Shown: positions 10,263 to 20,829 of the stretch, in pieces | Layout of the letters: every line of letters begins with the position of its first letter | Position numbering within the stretch: the stretch's first letter is position 1 | DNA from: Kosakonia sacchari SP1 | Lineage (GTDB): Bacteria; Pseudomonadota; Gammaproteobacteria; Enterobacterales; Enterobacteriaceae | DNA: 64,000 nt | Assembly (NCBI RefSeq): GCF_000300455.3 | Contig: NZ_CP007215.2 | Span: 3,100,001-3,164,000 of the forward strand | Direction of reading: 5' to 3' | Notes under the pieces: model-generated | Seen by the model: only the letters and a program-made list of their open reading frames with translations | What the model was told of the DNA's origin: nothing | Database searches by the model: none | Position numbers and translations under genes: made by a program

Positions 10263-11051
10263 ATGGCGGCAGAAAAGAAATGGCTCCTGCACATTGCCCC
10301 CTGGCTGCTGCCGGCGGGGATTGTGGTTGTGTGGCAAATCGCCTCCTCCACCGGCTTACTCTCCACGCGCATTCTGCCCTCACCGGAAGGCGTGCTGGAA
10401 GCGTTCTGGACATTAAGCGTGAGCGGTGAATTGTGGCAACACCTGGCGATCAGCTCCTGGCGCGCAGTGATTGGTTTCTCAATTGGCGGCAGTATCGGTT
10501 TGGCACTGGGGTTGATTAGCGGGTTATCGCGCTGGGGAGAACGTCTGCTGGATACCTCCATCCAGATGTTGCGCAATGTGCCGCATCTAGCGCTGATCCC
10601 GCTAGTTATCTTGTGGTTTGGTATCGATGAGAGCGCGAAAATTTTTCTTGTAGCGCTTGGTACGTTGTTCCCCATTTACATCAATACCTGGCACGGCATT
10701 CGTAATATCGACCGGGGATTGCTGGAGATGGCGCGCAGCTACGGTTTATCCGGTTTTGCGCTCTTTGCTCATGTGATCCTCCCCGGCGCTCTGCCGTCGA
10801 TTATGGTCGGGGTACGCTTTGCGCTCGGCCTGATGTGGCTGACGCTGATTGTGGCGGAGACGATTTCCGCTAACGCCGGAATTGGCTACCTGGCGATGAA
10901 CGCCAGAGAGTTCCTGCAAACGGATGTCGTGGTGGTCGCCATCATCCTTTATGCCCTGCTCGGTAAACTGGCCGATGTCAGTGCGCAATTGCTGGAGCGC
11001 CTGTGGCTGCGCTGGCATCCCGCTTATCACGTGAAGGAGGCAACAGCATGA
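10263..11051 (+). CDS. ssuC: SsuC, alkanesulfonate ABC transporter permease
   Basis: SsuC (262 aa) is the inner-membrane permease of the SsuABC importer, of the BPD transport family. About six hydrophobic segments are visible, starting with [16 protein letters not shown]; the cytoplasmic coupling loop [29 protein letters not shown] is the expected EAA motif (EMARSYG...G...ILP). The open frame runs upstream through ssuD in another frame, but I took the ATG at 10263 because it starts the familiar [19 protein letters not shown] sequence and follows GAGG at 10255-10258. Its stop overlaps the ssuB start codon (ATGA). Confidence 0.95.
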   Translation: MAAEKKWLLHIAPWLLPAGIVVVWQIASSTGLLSTRILPSPEGVLEAFWTLSVSGELWQHLAISSWRAVIGFSIGGSIGLALGLISGLSRWGERLLDTSIQMLRNVPHLALIPLVILWFGIDESAKIFLVALGTLFPIYINTWHGIRNIDRGLLEMARSYGLSGFALFAHVILPGALPSIMVGVRFALGLMWLTLIVAETISANAGIGYLAMNAREFLQTDVVVVAIILYALLGKLADVSAQLLERLWLRWHPAYHVKEATA

Positions 11052-11824
11052 ATACTGCGCGACTCACTCAGGGGATCCCGCTGTTATTAAATGGCGTGAG
11101 TAAGCATTACGGCAATAACACCGTGCTGAGCGGGCTGGATCTGCATATTGCCGCCGGGCAGTTTGTCGCCGTGGTAGGCCGCAGCGGCGGAGGCAAAAGC
11201 ACGTTGCTGCGCCTGCTGGCCGGGCTGGAAACCGCCAATGCCGGAAAGCTGTTAGCAGGCAGTACGCCGCTGGCGAATATTCAAAATGACACGCGGATGA
11301 TGTTTCAGGATGCCCGGTTACTTCCATGGAAGTCAGTGATCGATAATGTCGGTTTAGGGTTGAAAGGTCGCTGGCGGGAAGCCGCGCAGGATGCGTTACG
11401 CGCGGTCGGGCTGGAACAGCGAGGCAGCGAGTGGCCAGCGGCGTTGTCCGGCGGGCAGAAACAGCGAGTCGCGCTGGCGCGGGCGCTGGTACATCAACCG
11501 GGGTTGCTGCTGCTCGACGAGCCGTTAGGTGCGCTGGATGCATTAACCCGACTGGAGATGCAGGCGCTCATCACACAATTATGGCAGACACACGGTTTCA
11601 CAGTGGTGCTGGTGACGCATGATGTCAGTGAAGCGGTGGCGATGGCGGATCGCGTACTGTTAATAGAAGAAGGAAAAATCGGGCTGGACTTAGCCATCGA
11701 TCTGCCGCGTCCACGCCGCCTGGGTTCGGTAAGGCTAGCGGAGCTAGAAGCGGAAGTATTGAACCGGGTGATGAAACGCGGCGAGTCGGAAACCGTTCCG
11801 TTACCAAAAACTCGTCACGCTTAA
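11048..11824 (+). CDS. ssuB: SsuB, alkanesulfonate ABC transporter ATPase
   Basis: SsuB (258 aa) is the cytoplasmic ATPase that drives SsuC. It has Walker A GRSGGGKS (residues 44-51), Q-loop [11 protein letters not shown], signature [15 protein letters not shown], Walker [13 protein letters not shown], and the H-loop histidine in [19 protein letters not shown]. The start is the ATG overlapping the ssuC stop, preceded by GGAGG at 11036-11040. This is the last gene of ssuEADCB. A bidirectional terminator 180 bp further on separates it from the convergent pepN. Confidence 0.96.
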   Translation: MNTARLTQGIPLLLNGVSKHYGNNTVLSGLDLHIAAGQFVAVVGRSGGGKSTLLRLLAGLETANAGKLLAGSTPLANIQNDTRMMFQDARLLPWKSVIDNVGLGLKGRWREAAQDALRAVGLEQRGSEWPAALSGGQKQRVALARALVHQPGLLLLDEPLGALDALTRLEMQALITQLWQTHGFTVVLVTHDVSEAVAMADRVLLIEEGKIGLDLAIDLPRPRRLGSVRLAELEAEVLNRVMKRGESETVPLPKTRHA

Positions 11825-12000
11825 TGTTCTGTAGTAACCGACACATTTCGCGCCCGTTAAGGCTGATTAGTCACTGAACACCGCTCTGCCAGCGTGATCA
11901 TCAACAGGCTCTGGCTCGGTTCGATTGGTTTGAAGGTTAAATCACGGACTGGGAGACGCTTCTTTATAACGGTTTCGGCATGCCCTTTACGGGGAAAATC

Positions 12001-12027
12001 AATGCCGCCTTCGGTGAAGGCGGCATT
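12001..12027. terminator. Bidirectional terminator between ssuB and pepN
   Basis: A perfect 11-bp stem (AATGCCGCCTT at 12001-12011 with AAGGCGGCATT at 12017-12027) lies directly after the pepN stop. On the minus strand a GATTTT tract follows. The plus-strand tail GTTATTA is weaker. The remaining ~175 bp between ssuB and this hairpin holds nothing I can assign. Confidence 0.75.
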
Positions 12028-12031
12028 GTTA

Positions 12032-14644
12032 TTACGCTAGCGCTTTGCTGACTTTCTCGTACAGATCGCCGGAAAGGTTTGGCAACGCTTTTAGCTGCTC
12101 CAGCGCCGCACGCATCATCGCCTGACGTTTAGCATCATAGCGTTTCAGGCGGATCAGCGGCTCAATCAGACGCGATGCCACTTGCGGGTTACGGCTGTTA
12201 AGCTCAGTTAACATCTCGGCCAGGAACTGATAACCGCTGCCATCCAGCGCATGGAACGCCGCCGGGTTGCTGCCGGCGAAAGCGCCAATCAGCGAGCGGA
12301 TGCGGTTCGGGTTGCTGAGGGAGAACGAGCGATGCTTCAACAGGCTGCGCACCTTTTGCAGCACATCTTCCGCCGGGCTGGTGGCCTGCAGGATAAACCA
12401 TTTATCCATCACCAGGCCGTCGTGATGCCACTTGTCATCGTACTCTTGCATCAGCGTATCACGGCACGGCAGTTGCGCCGCAACCGCCGCCGAGAGCGCC
12501 GCCAGGGCATCCGTCATGTTATCGGCGTCGTGATACTGCTGGCTCACCAGTTTGTCTGCCAGTTGCGCATCGCCAAACGCCAGGTAACGCAAGCACGTGT
12601 TGCGCAACGAACGTTTGCCGATATCCGCATGTTCAACGCGGTAGCTATCGAGTTTATGCGCGTTGTAAACCGCCAGGCACTCATCAGCAAGTTCGGTGGC
12701 AAGCGTGCGCGTCAGCGCTTCACGTACCGCCGCGATGGCTACAGGATCGATGGTTTCAAACAACTCGGCGATCTCATTTGCCGACGGCAGCGTCAGGATC
12801 TCTGCAGCAAGCGCCGGATCAATCGTTTCGTCCAGCAGGATCGCGCGGAAAGCATCCGCGACGTGCAATGGCAGCGACAGCGCCTGGCCCTGTTGGTGGC
12901 GCGCAACGTTCAGTTTAATGTGTGTTGCCAGCAGGCTTTGTGCCGCATCCCAGCGAGAGAAATCGTTACTGGCGTGGCGCATCAGGAAGGTCAGTTGCTG
13001 ATCGCTCCACTTATATTCCAGTTTCACCGGCGCGGAGAATTCACGCAGCAGCGACGGTACCGGCTGGAAATAGACGTTATCAAAGATAAAAGTCTGTTCC
13101 GCCTGAGTGACGTTGAGGACGTTATGTACCGGGTGCCCGTCTTTCTGCAACGGGATCACTTTACCTTCGTTATCGTACAGTTCGATATCGAACGGAATGT
13201 GCAGCGGCAGTTTGTCTTGTTGTTCCGCGGTCGGCGGTGTGCGCTGGCTGATGGTCAGCGTGTATTGCTCGGTGTTCGGGTTGTAATCATCGTGCACCGT
13301 CACCACCGGCGTACCGGCCTGGCTGTACCAGCGGCGGAAATGCGACAGATCGATGTTTGACGCGTCTTCCATAGCCTGCACGAAATCGTCGCAGGTCGCC
13401 GCGCTACCGTCATGACGCTCAAAATAGAGCTGCATCCCTTTCTGGAAATTCTCTTCGCCAAGCAGCGTATGCATCATGCGAATTACTTCCGCGCCCTTTT
13501 CATACACCGTCAGGGTGTAGAAGTTATTCATTTCAATGACTTTATCCGGGCGGATCGGGTGCGCCATTGGGCTGGCGTCTTCGGCGAACTGCATACCGCG
13601 CATGGTGCGCACGTTATTAATGCGGTTTACCGCACGGGAACCCAGATCAGAGCTGAACTCCTGATCGCGGAACACTGTCAAGCCTTCTTTCAGGCTGAGC
13701 TGGAACCAGTCGCGGCAGGTTACGCGGTTACCGGTCCAGTTATGGAAGTATTCGTGACCAATCACGCGCTCAATATCAAGGTAGTCTTTGTCGGTAGCGG
13801 TATCGGTGCGGGCAAGCACGTATTTCGAGTTGAAGATATTCAACCCTTTGTTTTCCATGGCGCCCATATTAAAGAAGTCGACCGCGACAATCATATAGAT
13901 GTCGAGATCGTACTCGAGGCCGAAACGCTGTTCGTCCCATTTCATGGAGTTTTTCAGCGAGGTCATCGCCCACGGCGCACGATCGAGGTTGCCGCGATCG
14001 ACATATAGCTCCAGCGCCACTTCACGCCCGGAACGGGTGGTGAACGTGTCGCGCAGCACGTCGAAATCTCCGGCGACCAGCGCAAACAGATAGCAGGGTT
14101 TCGGGAAGGGATCCTGCCACTGTACCCAGTGACGACCATTCTCCAGCTCGCCCTGATCAACGCGGTTGCCGTTAGAGAGCAAGAACGGATAGCGGGTTTT
14201 ATCGGCAATCAGCTTGGTGGTAAAGCGCGCCAGAACATCCGGGCGGTCAAGATACCAGGTAATATGGCGGAAGCCTTCCGCTTCGCACTGCGTGCACAGC
14301 GCTTCACCGGACTGGTATAGCCCTTCGAGCGCGGTGTTCGCGGCCGGGCTTATCTCATTCACAATGCGCAAGGTAAAACGCTCTGGCAAGCCATCGATCA
14401 CCAGTTGGGAGCCTTCTTCTTTATAGTTGGTCCAGGGCTCATCATTTACGTGAATGGAAATCAGGGTCAGCTCGCCGCCATCCAGGCGCAGCGGCACAGC
14501 AGAGGCGCTATGGCGTGACACTTTGCTCAGCGCTGTGACGACGGTCTTGGCGGCGTCAAGGTCAAAGGTCAAGTCAATATCGCTAATTAGGTAGTCCGGC
14601 GCACGGTAGTCGTGGCGGTATTTGGCTTGTGGCTGTTGTGTCAT
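12032..14644 (-). CDS. pepN: Aminopeptidase N (M1 zinc metallopeptidase)
   Basis: PepN (870 aa) is the main broad-specificity aminopeptidase of enteric bacteria, acting in the cytoplasm at the end of protein breakdown. The M1 signatures are present: the exopeptidase motif GAMENKG (around residue 261) and the zinc site HEYFHNW with the downstream glutamate in LKEGLTVFRDQEFSSD (HExxH-x18-E, around 297-320). The all-helical C-terminal domain (from about residue 545) is complete. The length is the same as the E. coli protein within a residue. It is transcribed alone, divergent from pncB, and ends at a terminator shared with ssuB. Confidence 0.97.
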   Translation of the reverse strand: MTQQPQAKYRHDYRAPDYLISDIDLTFDLDAAKTVVTALSKVSRHSASAVPLRLDGGELTLISIHVNDEPWTNYKEEGSQLVIDGLPERFTLRIVNEISPAANTALEGLYQSGEALCTQCEAEGFRHITWYLDRPDVLARFTTKLIADKTRYPFLLSNGNRVDQGELENGRHWVQWQDPFPKPCYLFALVAGDFDVLRDTFTTRSGREVALELYVDRGNLDRAPWAMTSLKNSMKWDEQRFGLEYDLDIYMIVAVDFFNMGAMENKGLNIFNSKYVLARTDTATDKDYLDIERVIGHEYFHNWTGNRVTCRDWFQLSLKEGLTVFRDQEFSSDLGSRAVNRINNVRTMRGMQFAEDASPMAHPIRPDKVIEMNNFYTLTVYEKGAEVIRMMHTLLGEENFQKGMQLYFERHDGSAATCDDFVQAMEDASNIDLSHFRRWYSQAGTPVVTVHDDYNPNTEQYTLTISQRTPPTAEQQDKLPLHIPFDIELYDNEGKVIPLQKDGHPVHNVLNVTQAEQTFIFDNVYFQPVPSLLREFSAPVKLEYKWSDQQLTFLMRHASNDFSRWDAAQSLLATHIKLNVARHQQGQALSLPLHVADAFRAILLDETIDPALAAEILTLPSANEIAELFETIDPVAIAAVREALTRTLATELADECLAVYNAHKLDSYRVEHADIGKRSLRNTCLRYLAFGDAQLADKLVSQQYHDADNMTDALAALSAAVAAQLPCRDTLMQEYDDKWHHDGLVMDKWFILQATSPAEDVLQKVRSLLKHRSFSLSNPNRIRSLIGAFAGSNPAAFHALDGSGYQFLAEMLTELNSRNPQVASRLIEPLIRLKRYDAKRQAMMRAALEQLKALPNLSGDLYEKVSKALA

Positions 14645-14861
14645 AAAAAACCTTTAGCATCTTCTGTTGGTTACGACTCCAGTCTATTCCGGTTGCCGCA
14701 AACGCGCCACGCAGAATCTTCATCTTTTCAGAGGGAAAAGCTCTGTCTGCTACATTTTTATAACAGTCGGCACGAAATGCCATCGACCCATTCAACGCCT
14801 TATGGTGTGATCAGGGTTCAATAACCAGGTAAACAAGGTATACTCCAGCGACATTCTGCTT

Positions 14862-14879
14862 TGTTTATTGTACTAAACG
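14862..14879. promoter_or_regulatory. NadR operator of pncB
   Basis: TGTTTATTGTACTAAACG matches the NadR palindrome TGTTTA-N6-TAAACA in all but the last base. It sits 28 bp before the pncB start. NadR is the NAD-responsive repressor of pncB and nadA in enteric bacteria. Confidence 0.8.
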
Positions 14880-14907
14880 CTCCTGTAAGAGGATGCTACT
14901 GCGCACC

Positions 14908-16110
14908 ATGACTCAACTCGCTTTCTCTGGTCTGCAAACGCTGCTGGATACCGACGCTTATAAGCTGCACATGCAGCAAGCGGTGTTCCACCACTATTAT
15001 GACGTGCATGTCACGGCTGAATTCCGCTGTCGCGGCGATGACCTGCTCGGTATTTATGCCGATGCTATCCGCGAACAGGTCGACTCCATGCAGTCGTTGC
15101 GTCTGCAAGATGACGAGTATCTGTGGCTGTCCGGCCTCCCCTTCTTCCAGCCTGACTACCTTAACTGGCTACGTCATTTTCGTTACGACCCTCGCCAGGT
15201 CACGATTACTAACGACAACGGCAAGCTGCATATCAGCCTTTCCGGCCCGTGGCGTGAAGTGATCATGTGGGAAGTACCGCTGCTGGCAGTAATCAGTGAA
15301 GTGGTTCACCGCTGCCGTTCGCCGCAGACTGGCGTTCAGCAGGCTCTGCTGCATCTGGAAGATAAACTGGCGGATTTCGCTGCGCGCACCGCGCAGGTAG
15401 ATATGTCCGGTTTCCGTCTTATGGACTTCGGTACACGCCGACGTTTCTCCCGCGATGTGCAACAAGCGATCGTCGAACGGTTGCAACAGGAACCGTGGTT
15501 TATCGGCACCAGCAATTATGATCTGGCTCGCCGTCTGTCGCTGACGCCAATGGGAACCCAGGCGCATGAGTGGTTCCAGGCCCACCAGCAGATCAGCCCC
15601 GATTTGGCCACCAGCCAGCGCGCGGCGCTCGCAGCCTGGCTTGAAGAGTACCCAAACCAACTAGGGATCGCGTTAACAGACTGCATTACGATGGATGCGT
15701 TTTTGCGTGACTTCGGCCCGGAATTCGCAACCCGCTACCAGGGCCTGCGCCATGATTCTGGCGATCCGGTGGAATGGGGCGAAAAAGCGATTGATCACTA
15801 TGAGAAACTCGGCATCGATCCTCTGTCGAAGACGCTGATATTCTCGGATAATCTGGACCTGAATAAAGCGCTGGATCTCTATTGCCACTTTGCCGATCGC
15901 GTCAAGCTGGGCTTTGGTATCGGAACACGCCTGACGTGTGATATTCCCGGCGTGAAACCGCTGAATATTGTTATCAAGCTCGTTGAGTGCAATGGAAAAC
16001 CGGTGGCGAAATTATCCGACAGCCCCGGGAAAACTATCTGCCATGACAAGGCGTTTGTCCGCGCCTTACGCGAAGCATTTGACCTGCCGCAGGTCAAAAA
16101 AGCCAGTTAA
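14908..16110 (+). CDS. pncB: Nicotinate phosphoribosyltransferase
   Basis: PncB (400 aa) joins nicotinate to PRPP with ATP hydrolysis, giving nicotinate mononucleotide for the NAD salvage pathway. Family marks are the N-terminal [34 protein letters not shown], the active-site histidine segment [23 protein letters not shown], and the PRPP-binding region [18 protein letters not shown]. The frame is open five codons further to an ATG at 14893, but the AAGAGG sequence abuts that codon and the ATG at 14908 gives the familiar MTQ... start and 400-aa length; its spacing from AAGAGG (about 15 nt) is long. A NadR box lies just upstream. Confidence 0.96.
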   Translation: MTQLAFSGLQTLLDTDAYKLHMQQAVFHHYYDVHVTAEFRCRGDDLLGIYADAIREQVDSMQSLRLQDDEYLWLSGLPFFQPDYLNWLRHFRYDPRQVTITNDNGKLHISLSGPWREVIMWEVPLLAVISEVVHRCRSPQTGVQQALLHLEDKLADFAARTAQVDMSGFRLMDFGTRRRFSRDVQQAIVERLQQEPWFIGTSNYDLARRLSLTPMGTQAHEWFQAHQQISPDLATSQRAALAAWLEEYPNQLGIALTDCITMDAFLRDFGPEFATRYQGLRHDSGDPVEWGEKAIDHYEKLGIDPLSKTLIFSDNLDLNKALDLYCHFADRVKLGFGIGTRLTCDIPGVKPLNIVIKLVECNGKPVAKLSDSPGKTICHDKAFVRALREAFDLPQVKKAS

Positions 16111-16112
16111 TA

Positions 16113-16142
16113 GAAGGGAGCCTGGAGGCTCCCTTCTTTTTT
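16113..16142 (+). terminator. Rho-independent terminator of pncB
   Basis: The stem GAAGGGAGCC/GGCTCCCTTC with a short TGGA-type loop is followed by TTTTTT. It starts right after the pncB stop codon. Confidence 0.88.
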
Positions 16143-16269
16143 GCCAATAATTTATTAATTGTTCCTGCGAATTCTGCTTGTCTGATGGCGTACGCCAGGT
16201 AACATAGATATCCCCCCTAATCGGGCGGACAAGTGTTTATTTTTTCCGACTATTAACAGAGAGAATATT

Positions 16270-17670
16270 ATGAGCGTTGTGCCTGTAGCCGACGTATTCC
16301 ATAGCCGTGTTGCCGTTGACAGTGAAGTCACCGTACGCGGATGGGTACGCACCCGCCGAGATTCTAAAGCTGGTATCTCCTTCCTCGCCGTTTATGACGG
16401 CTCCTGCTTTAATCCTGTACAGGCCGTTATTAATAATTCTCTGCCCAATTACAATCAGGATGTTTTACGCCTGACCACCGGTTGCTCGGTAATTGTGACC
16501 GGCAAAGTTGTGGCGTCACCGGGCGAAGGCCAGAGTCTGGAAATTCAGGCGACCTCTGTCGAAGTCACCGGCTGGGTTGAAGATCCGGATACCTACCCGA
16601 TGGCGGCAAAACGCCATAGTATTGAGTATCTGCGCGAAGTCGCCCACCTGCGCCCGCGCACTAACCTGATTGGCGCAGTTGCGCGCGTTCGCCACACGCT
16701 GGCGCAGGCGCTGCATCGCTTCTTTGACGAACAAGGGTTCTTCTGGGTTTCCTCGCCGCTTATCACCGCGTCAGATACCGAAGGCGCAGGCGAAATGTTC
16801 CGCGTCTCCACGCTGGATATGGAAAACCTGCCACGTACCGCGGAAGGCAAAGTTGATTTTGATAAAGATTTCTTTGGCAAAGAAGCGTTCCTGACCGTTT
16901 CCGGCCAGTTAAATGCGGAAACCTATGCCTGCGCCCTGTCCAAGGTTTATACCTTCGGCCCGACTTTCCGCGCGGAGAACTCCAACACCAGTCGCCACCT
17001 GGCGGAGTTCTGGATGCTGGAACCGGAAATCGCTTTCGCCAATCTCGACGATAACGCACGTCTGGCTGAAGCGATGCTGAAATACGCCTTTAAAGCGGTG
17101 CTGGAAGAGCGTCTGGATGACCTGAAGTTCTTTGAAGAGCGCGTGGACAAAGACGCAATTGGCCGTCTGGAGCGCTTCATTGCGGCCGATTTCGCCCAGG
17201 TTGATTACACCGATGCGGTCGCCATTCTCGAAAAATGCGGTGAGAAGTTCGAGAACCAGGTTTACTGGGGCGTTGACCTGGCTTCTGAACATGAACGTTA
17301 CCTGGCCGAGAAACACTTCAAAGCACCGGTGGTGGTGAAAAACTACCCTAAAGATATTAAAGCGTTCTATATGCGTCTTAACGAAGATGGTAAAACCGTG
17401 GCGGCGATGGATGTGCTTGCGCCGGGTATCGGTGAAATCATCGGCGGTTCTCAGCGTGAAGAGCGTCTTGATGTCCTGGATGCCCGCATGGCAGAAATGG
17501 GGCTGAATAAAGAAGATTACTGGTGGTATCGCGATCTGCGCCGTTACGGCACTGTACCGCACTCCGGCTTCGGTCTCGGTTTTGAACGCCTGATTGCTTA
17601 TGTGACCGGCGTACAGAACGTGCGTGATGTGATCCCGTTCCCGCGTACTCCGCGCTCCGCAACATTCTGA
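16270..17670 (+). CDS. asnS: Asparaginyl-tRNA synthetase
   Basis: AsnS (466 aa) charges tRNA-Asn in the cytoplasm. It is a class IIb synthetase: an N-terminal OB-fold anticodon-binding domain ([24 protein letters not shown], residues ~18-100), then the catalytic core with motif 2 ([22 protein letters not shown]) and motif 3 ([31 protein letters not shown]), ending in the typical R-S-A-T-F tail. Length equals E. coli AsnS. It sits between the pncB and asnS terminators as a single-gene unit, with AGAGAG before the ATG as ribosome-binding site. Confidence 0.98.
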   Translation: MSVVPVADVFHSRVAVDSEVTVRGWVRTRRDSKAGISFLAVYDGSCFNPVQAVINNSLPNYNQDVLRLTTGCSVIVTGKVVASPGEGQSLEIQATSVEVTGWVEDPDTYPMAAKRHSIEYLREVAHLRPRTNLIGAVARVRHTLAQALHRFFDEQGFFWVSSPLITASDTEGAGEMFRVSTLDMENLPRTAEGKVDFDKDFFGKEAFLTVSGQLNAETYACALSKVYTFGPTFRAENSNTSRHLAEFWMLEPEIAFANLDDNARLAEAMLKYAFKAVLEERLDDLKFFEERVDKDAIGRLERFIAADFAQVDYTDAVAILEKCGEKFENQVYWGVDLASEHERYLAEKHFKAPVVVKNYPKDIKAFYMRLNEDGKTVAAMDVLAPGIGEIIGGSQREERLDVLDARMAEMGLNKEDYWWYRDLRRYGTVPHSGFGLGFERLIAYVTGVQNVRDVIPFPRTPRSATF

Positions 17671-17676
17671 TGTTCT

Positions 17677-17705
17677 AAAGGCCAGCGTTATCGCTGGCCT
17701 TTTTC
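17677..17705 (+). terminator. Rho-independent terminator of asnS
   Basis: AAAGGCCAGCG and CGCTGGCCTTT pair around a short TTAT loop, followed by TTC. The hairpin starts 7 bp after the asnS stop. Confidence 0.9.
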
Positions 17706-18070
17706 ATTTATGTGACGCCCGTCAACTTTTATTAACAGTTCACAAGTGTCATCATCGATCCCCACCGCGTTTTTTACTCTTCTTTGCACCTTTTTACACC
17801 TGAAAAACTTCTGTACAGAAATCACCCACTCTGTTTATTGCGGAATATGTCAGCCTGTTAATTAGCACTTTTGGTTAAAATACGCACAGCTATCTGGACG
17901 GCTAAATGCCGTTATAAGAAAACACACGGCACGAGCGTTTAGCGGATAAGAAAAGCCTTTAGCTTAATTAAATATAAGTAATTCATATAAATAGCAATGA
18001 TGTCGCTCATTAAACCAGCGCCCAGTGCTGAACTTTGAGATGGTTCACAAAGTTCCCCGAAATACACAAA
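17706..18070. other. Gene-free region upstream of the ompF promoter
   Basis: This part of the 602-bp asnS-ompF gap is A+T-rich and holds no reading frame I would support. In E. coli the equivalent region carries a distal OmpR site and IHF sites that bend the DNA. The stretch near 17866-17882 (CACTTTTGGTTAAAAT) resembles an OmpR half-site pair, but this is only a visual match. Confidence 0.5.
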
Positions 18071-18162
18071 ATCTTACACAATATTTCTTTTTGTTACTGC
18101 TTTAAGACATTTGTAGCACTTTCAGGGTAGCGAAACGTTGTTATGTTTGGAAAGATGCCTTT
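18071..18162 (+). promoter_or_regulatory. ompF promoter with OmpR-binding region
   Basis: A -35 TAGCGA (18128-18133) and -10 AAAGAT (18151-18156), 17 bp apart, are the same unusual hexamers as in the E. coli ompF promoter. Upstream at 18071-18120 is a T-rich stretch with repeated TTAC/GTTAC-type elements where the OmpR F1-F3 boxes lie in E. coli. The weak hexamers imply dependence on OmpR. Individual OmpR boxes are inferred. Confidence 0.75.
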
Positions 18163-18256
18163 CAGACACAGAAAGACACCAAACTCTCATCGATAGTTCC
18201 GTAAATTTTTTTTGACGGAATTTATTGGCGGCAGTGGCAGGTGTTCAAAAAAACCA

Positions 18257-18284
18257 ATGAGGGTAATAAATAATGATGAAGCGC
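18257..18284 (+). promoter_or_regulatory. MicF small-RNA pairing region and ompF ribosome-binding site
   Basis: The segment from TGAGGG (18258-18263, ribosome-binding site) through GTAATAAATAATGATGAAG is the part of ompF mRNA that pairs with the 5' end of MicF sRNA in E. coli, and it is conserved here almost base for base. The micF gene itself lies elsewhere and is not in the window. Confidence 0.65.
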
Positions 18285-19406
18285 AATATTCTGGCAGTGG
18301 TTATCCCTGCTCTGCTGGCAGCCGGTGCAGCTAACGCTGCAGAAATCTACAACAAAGACGGCAACAAAGTAGACATCTACGGTAAAGCTGTAGGTCTGCA
18401 CTACTTCTCTAAAGACAACGGTGCCAACAGCTACGGCGGCAACGGCGACCAGACTTATGCACGTCTGGGCTTCAAAGGCGAAACCAAAATCAACGACCAA
18501 CTGACCGGTTACGGCCAGTGGGAGTACAACTTCCAGGGTAACAACTCTGAAGGTGGTACCGATGCTCAAAGCGGTAACAAAACTCGTCTGGCATTTGCTG
18601 GTCTGAAATTCGGCGATTTCGGTTCTTTCGACTATGGTCGTAACTACGGTCTGGTATACGATGCAATCGGTGTAACCGATATGCTGCCAGAGTTTGGTGG
18701 TGATACCGCGAACAGCGATAACTTCTTCTCCAGCCGTAACGGCGGTCTGGCGACTTACCGTAACCACAACTTCTTCGGCCTGGTTGATGGTCTGAACTTC
18801 GGCGTTCAGTACCTGGGTAAAAACGAGCGTGCTACATCACTGACAGATTCTGCAGATGACATTACTCGTTCCAACGGCGACGGCTGGGCGACTTCTGTAA
18901 GCTATGACTTTGAAGGTTTTGGTATCGTTGGTGCATACGGCGCAGCGGATCGTACCAATACTCAGCAAGCTCTGACAACCTACGGTACAACAGGCGAGAA
19001 AGCTGAGCAGTGGGCAACCGGTATCAAATACGATGCTAACAACATCTACCTGGCGGCACTGTACGGTGAAACTCGCAACGCGACCCGTCTGAAAACAACT
19101 CTGCCTGGAGACACCGCTAAGTCTAACGGTTACCTGAACAAAACTCAGGACTTCTCCGTCGTTGCACAGTACCAGTTCGACTTCGGTCTGCGTCCGTCCA
19201 TCGCTTACTACAAATCTAAAGCGAAAGATGTTGAAGGTATCGGTAGCGAAGATTACATCAACTATGTTGAAGTTGGTGCAACCTACTACTTCAACAAAAA
19301 CATGTCTACCTATGTTGACTACATCATCAACCAGATTGATAAAGACAACAAACTGGGTGTAGGTTCTGACGACACCGTAGCAGTGGGTATCGTTTACCAG
19401 TTCTAA
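18273..19406 (+). CDS. ompF: OmpF-type outer-membrane general porin
   Basis: A 377-aa porin precursor that forms trimeric 16-stranded barrels in the outer membrane, letting small hydrophilic solutes and many antibiotics through. The signal peptide [22 protein letters not shown] is cleaved before [12 protein letters not shown]. The constriction-loop L3 motif PEFGGD is present and the protein ends with the porin C-terminal signal, Phe (VYQF). It is about 15 residues longer than E. coli OmpF. The extra residues fall in predicted surface loops: [14 protein letters not shown] (L4 area), TTYGTTGEK (L5) and [16 protein letters not shown] (L6). Regulation by OmpR and MicF is indicated by the upstream sequence. 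OmpC- or PhoE-type assignment is less likely given the asnS-ompF-aspC context. Confidence 0.95.
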   Translation: MMKRNILAVVIPALLAAGAANAAEIYNKDGNKVDIYGKAVGLHYFSKDNGANSYGGNGDQTYARLGFKGETKINDQLTGYGQWEYNFQGNNSEGGTDAQSGNKTRLAFAGLKFGDFGSFDYGRNYGLVYDAIGVTDMLPEFGGDTANSDNFFSSRNGGLATYRNHNFFGLVDGLNFGVQYLGKNERATSLTDSADDITRSNGDGWATSVSYDFEGFGIVGAYGAADRTNTQQALTTYGTTGEKAEQWATGIKYDANNIYLAALYGETRNATRLKTTLPGDTAKSNGYLNKTQDFSVVAQYQFDFGLRPSIAYYKSKAKDVEGIGSEDYINYVEVGATYYFNKNMSTYVDYIINQIDKDNKLGVGSDDTVAVGIVYQF

Positions 19407-19437
19407 TCAGTCACCCTCGACTGTTATATGCATATCA

Positions 19438-19463
19438 AACAGGGCCTTTGGCCCTGTTTTTTT
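19438..19463 (+). terminator. Rho-independent terminator of ompF
   Basis: AACAGGGCC/GGCCCTGTT stem with a TTT loop, followed by a T-run of seven. It begins 31 bp after the ompF stop. Confidence 0.9.
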
Positions 19464-19593
19464 ATGCCTGCAAGATAAATCACGATGAGTTTTGAAAAGC
19501 ATCGCGCTTTTTATCGCAAACGGTTGGCAATTCCTGTGTCAGCCGTTAACCTGATAGCGGATCTCCCTTCTGTCATCAAAATGGAACCTCGTC

Positions 19594-20784
19594 ATGTTTG
19601 AGAATATAACCGCCGCCCCTGCCGACCCCATTCTGGGTCTGGCCGATCTGTTTCGCGCCGATGAACGCCCCAATAAAATCAACTTAGGCATCGGTGTCTA
19701 TAAAGATGAAACCGGCAAGACCCCGGTGCTGACCAGCGTTAAAAAAGCCGAGCTTTATCTGCTGGAAAATGAAACCACCAAGAACTATCTCGGTATCGAC
19801 GGTATTCCTGAGTTTGGCCGTTGCACTCAGGAACTGCTGTTCGGCAAAGGCAGCGCGATTATCAATGACAAACGTGCGCGCACCGCGCAAACGCCTGGCG
19901 GTACGGGGGGCCTGCGTGTGGCGGCGGATTTCCTAGCCAAAAACACCTCTGCAAAACGAGTTTGGGTGAGCAACCCGAGCTGGCCGAACCACAAAGGCGT
20001 GTTTAATTCAGCCGGTCTGGAAGTGTGTGAGTACGCTTACTACGACGCGCAAAACCATGCGCTGGACTTCGACGGTTTGCTGGCAAGCCTGAATAACGCC
20101 CAGGCTGGCGACGTGGTGCTGTTCCACGGCTGCTGCCATAACCCGACAGGTATCGATCCAACGCTGGAACAGTGGGAAACACTGGCGAAACTGTCCGTTG
20201 AAAAAGGCTGGCTGCCGCTGTTCGACTTCGCTTACCAGGGCTTTGCTCGAGGTCTCGAAGAAGATGCTGAAGGATTACGCGCGTTTGCTGCGCTGCATAA
20301 AGAGCTGCTGGTTGCCAGTTCGTTCTCGAAAAACTTTGGTCTGTACAATGAACGCGTCGGTGCCTGCACATTGGTGAGCGCGGACGCGGAAAGCGCCGAT
20401 CGCGCATTCAGCCAGATGAAAGCCGTTATTCGTGCCAACTACTCTAACCCGCCAGCGCACGGCGCTTCCGTGGTTGCAACCATTCTCAGTAACGAGGCTC
20501 TGCGTGCCATTTGGGAGCAAGAGTTAACGGACATGCGTCAGCGCATTCAGCGTATGCGCCTGCTGTTTGTTAACACCTTGCAGGAGAAAGGGGCTAACCG
20601 CGATTTCAGCTTTATCACCAAACAGAACGGTATGTTCTCATTCAGCGGCCTGACCAAAGAGCAGGTGCTGCGCTTGCGTGAAGAGTTTGGTATCTACGCG
20701 GTTGCTTCAGGACGCATTAACGTCGCAGGCATGACGCCGGATAATATGTCACCACTGTGCGAAGCTATCGTTGCCGTACTGTAA
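19594..20784 (+). CDS. aspC: Aspartate aminotransferase
   Basis: AspC (396 aa) is a PLP enzyme that interconverts aspartate/2-oxoglutarate and oxaloacetate/glutamate and also acts on aromatic amino acids. It is a class I fold-type aminotransferase: [25 protein letters not shown] with the cofactor asparagine, and [15 protein letters not shown] with the Schiff-base lysine (about residue 246). Length is identical to the E. coli enzyme. It has its own upstream region after the ompF terminator and ends at a terminator shared with the convergent gloC. Confidence 0.97.
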   Translation: MFENITAAPADPILGLADLFRADERPNKINLGIGVYKDETGKTPVLTSVKKAELYLLENETTKNYLGIDGIPEFGRCTQELLFGKGSAIINDKRARTAQTPGGTGGLRVAADFLAKNTSAKRVWVSNPSWPNHKGVFNSAGLEVCEYAYYDAQNHALDFDGLLASLNNAQAGDVVLFHGCCHNPTGIDPTLEQWETLAKLSVEKGWLPLFDFAYQGFARGLEEDAEGLRAFAALHKELLVASSFSKNFGLYNERVGACTLVSADAESADRAFSQMKAVIRANYSNPPAHGASVVATILSNEALRAIWEQELTDMRQRIQRMRLLFVNTLQEKGANRDFSFITKQNGMFSFSGLTKEQVLRLREEFGIYAVASGRINVAGMTPDNMSPLCEAIVAVL

Positions 20785-20798
20785 GTTACGGCAGTAAC

Positions 20799-20827
20799 AA
20801 AAAGGGTCGCCGAAGCGACCCTTTTTT
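20799..20827. terminator. Bidirectional terminator between aspC and gloC
   Basis: AAAAAGGGTCGC pairs with GCGACCCTTTTTT around a short loop. Both flanks carry A/T tracts, so it can serve aspC on plus and gloC on minus, whose stop is 3 bp away. Confidence 0.9.
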
Positions 20828-20829
20828 AT

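Noticed and set aside
11825-12000. Possible gene remnant between ssuB and pepN
   Set aside because: Short open stretches exist, but no frame gives a recognisable protein and the composition is ordinary. It is treated as intergenic.
12251-13360. 369-codon open frame on the plus strand inside pepN
   Set aside because: Fully opposite a well-supported pepN; the translation is rich in Arg and Gln, without motifs.
17811-17842. LexA-like CTGTACAG and nearby repeats in the asnS-ompF gap
   Set aside because: The spacing does not fit CTG-N10-CAG and no promoter is apparent around it.
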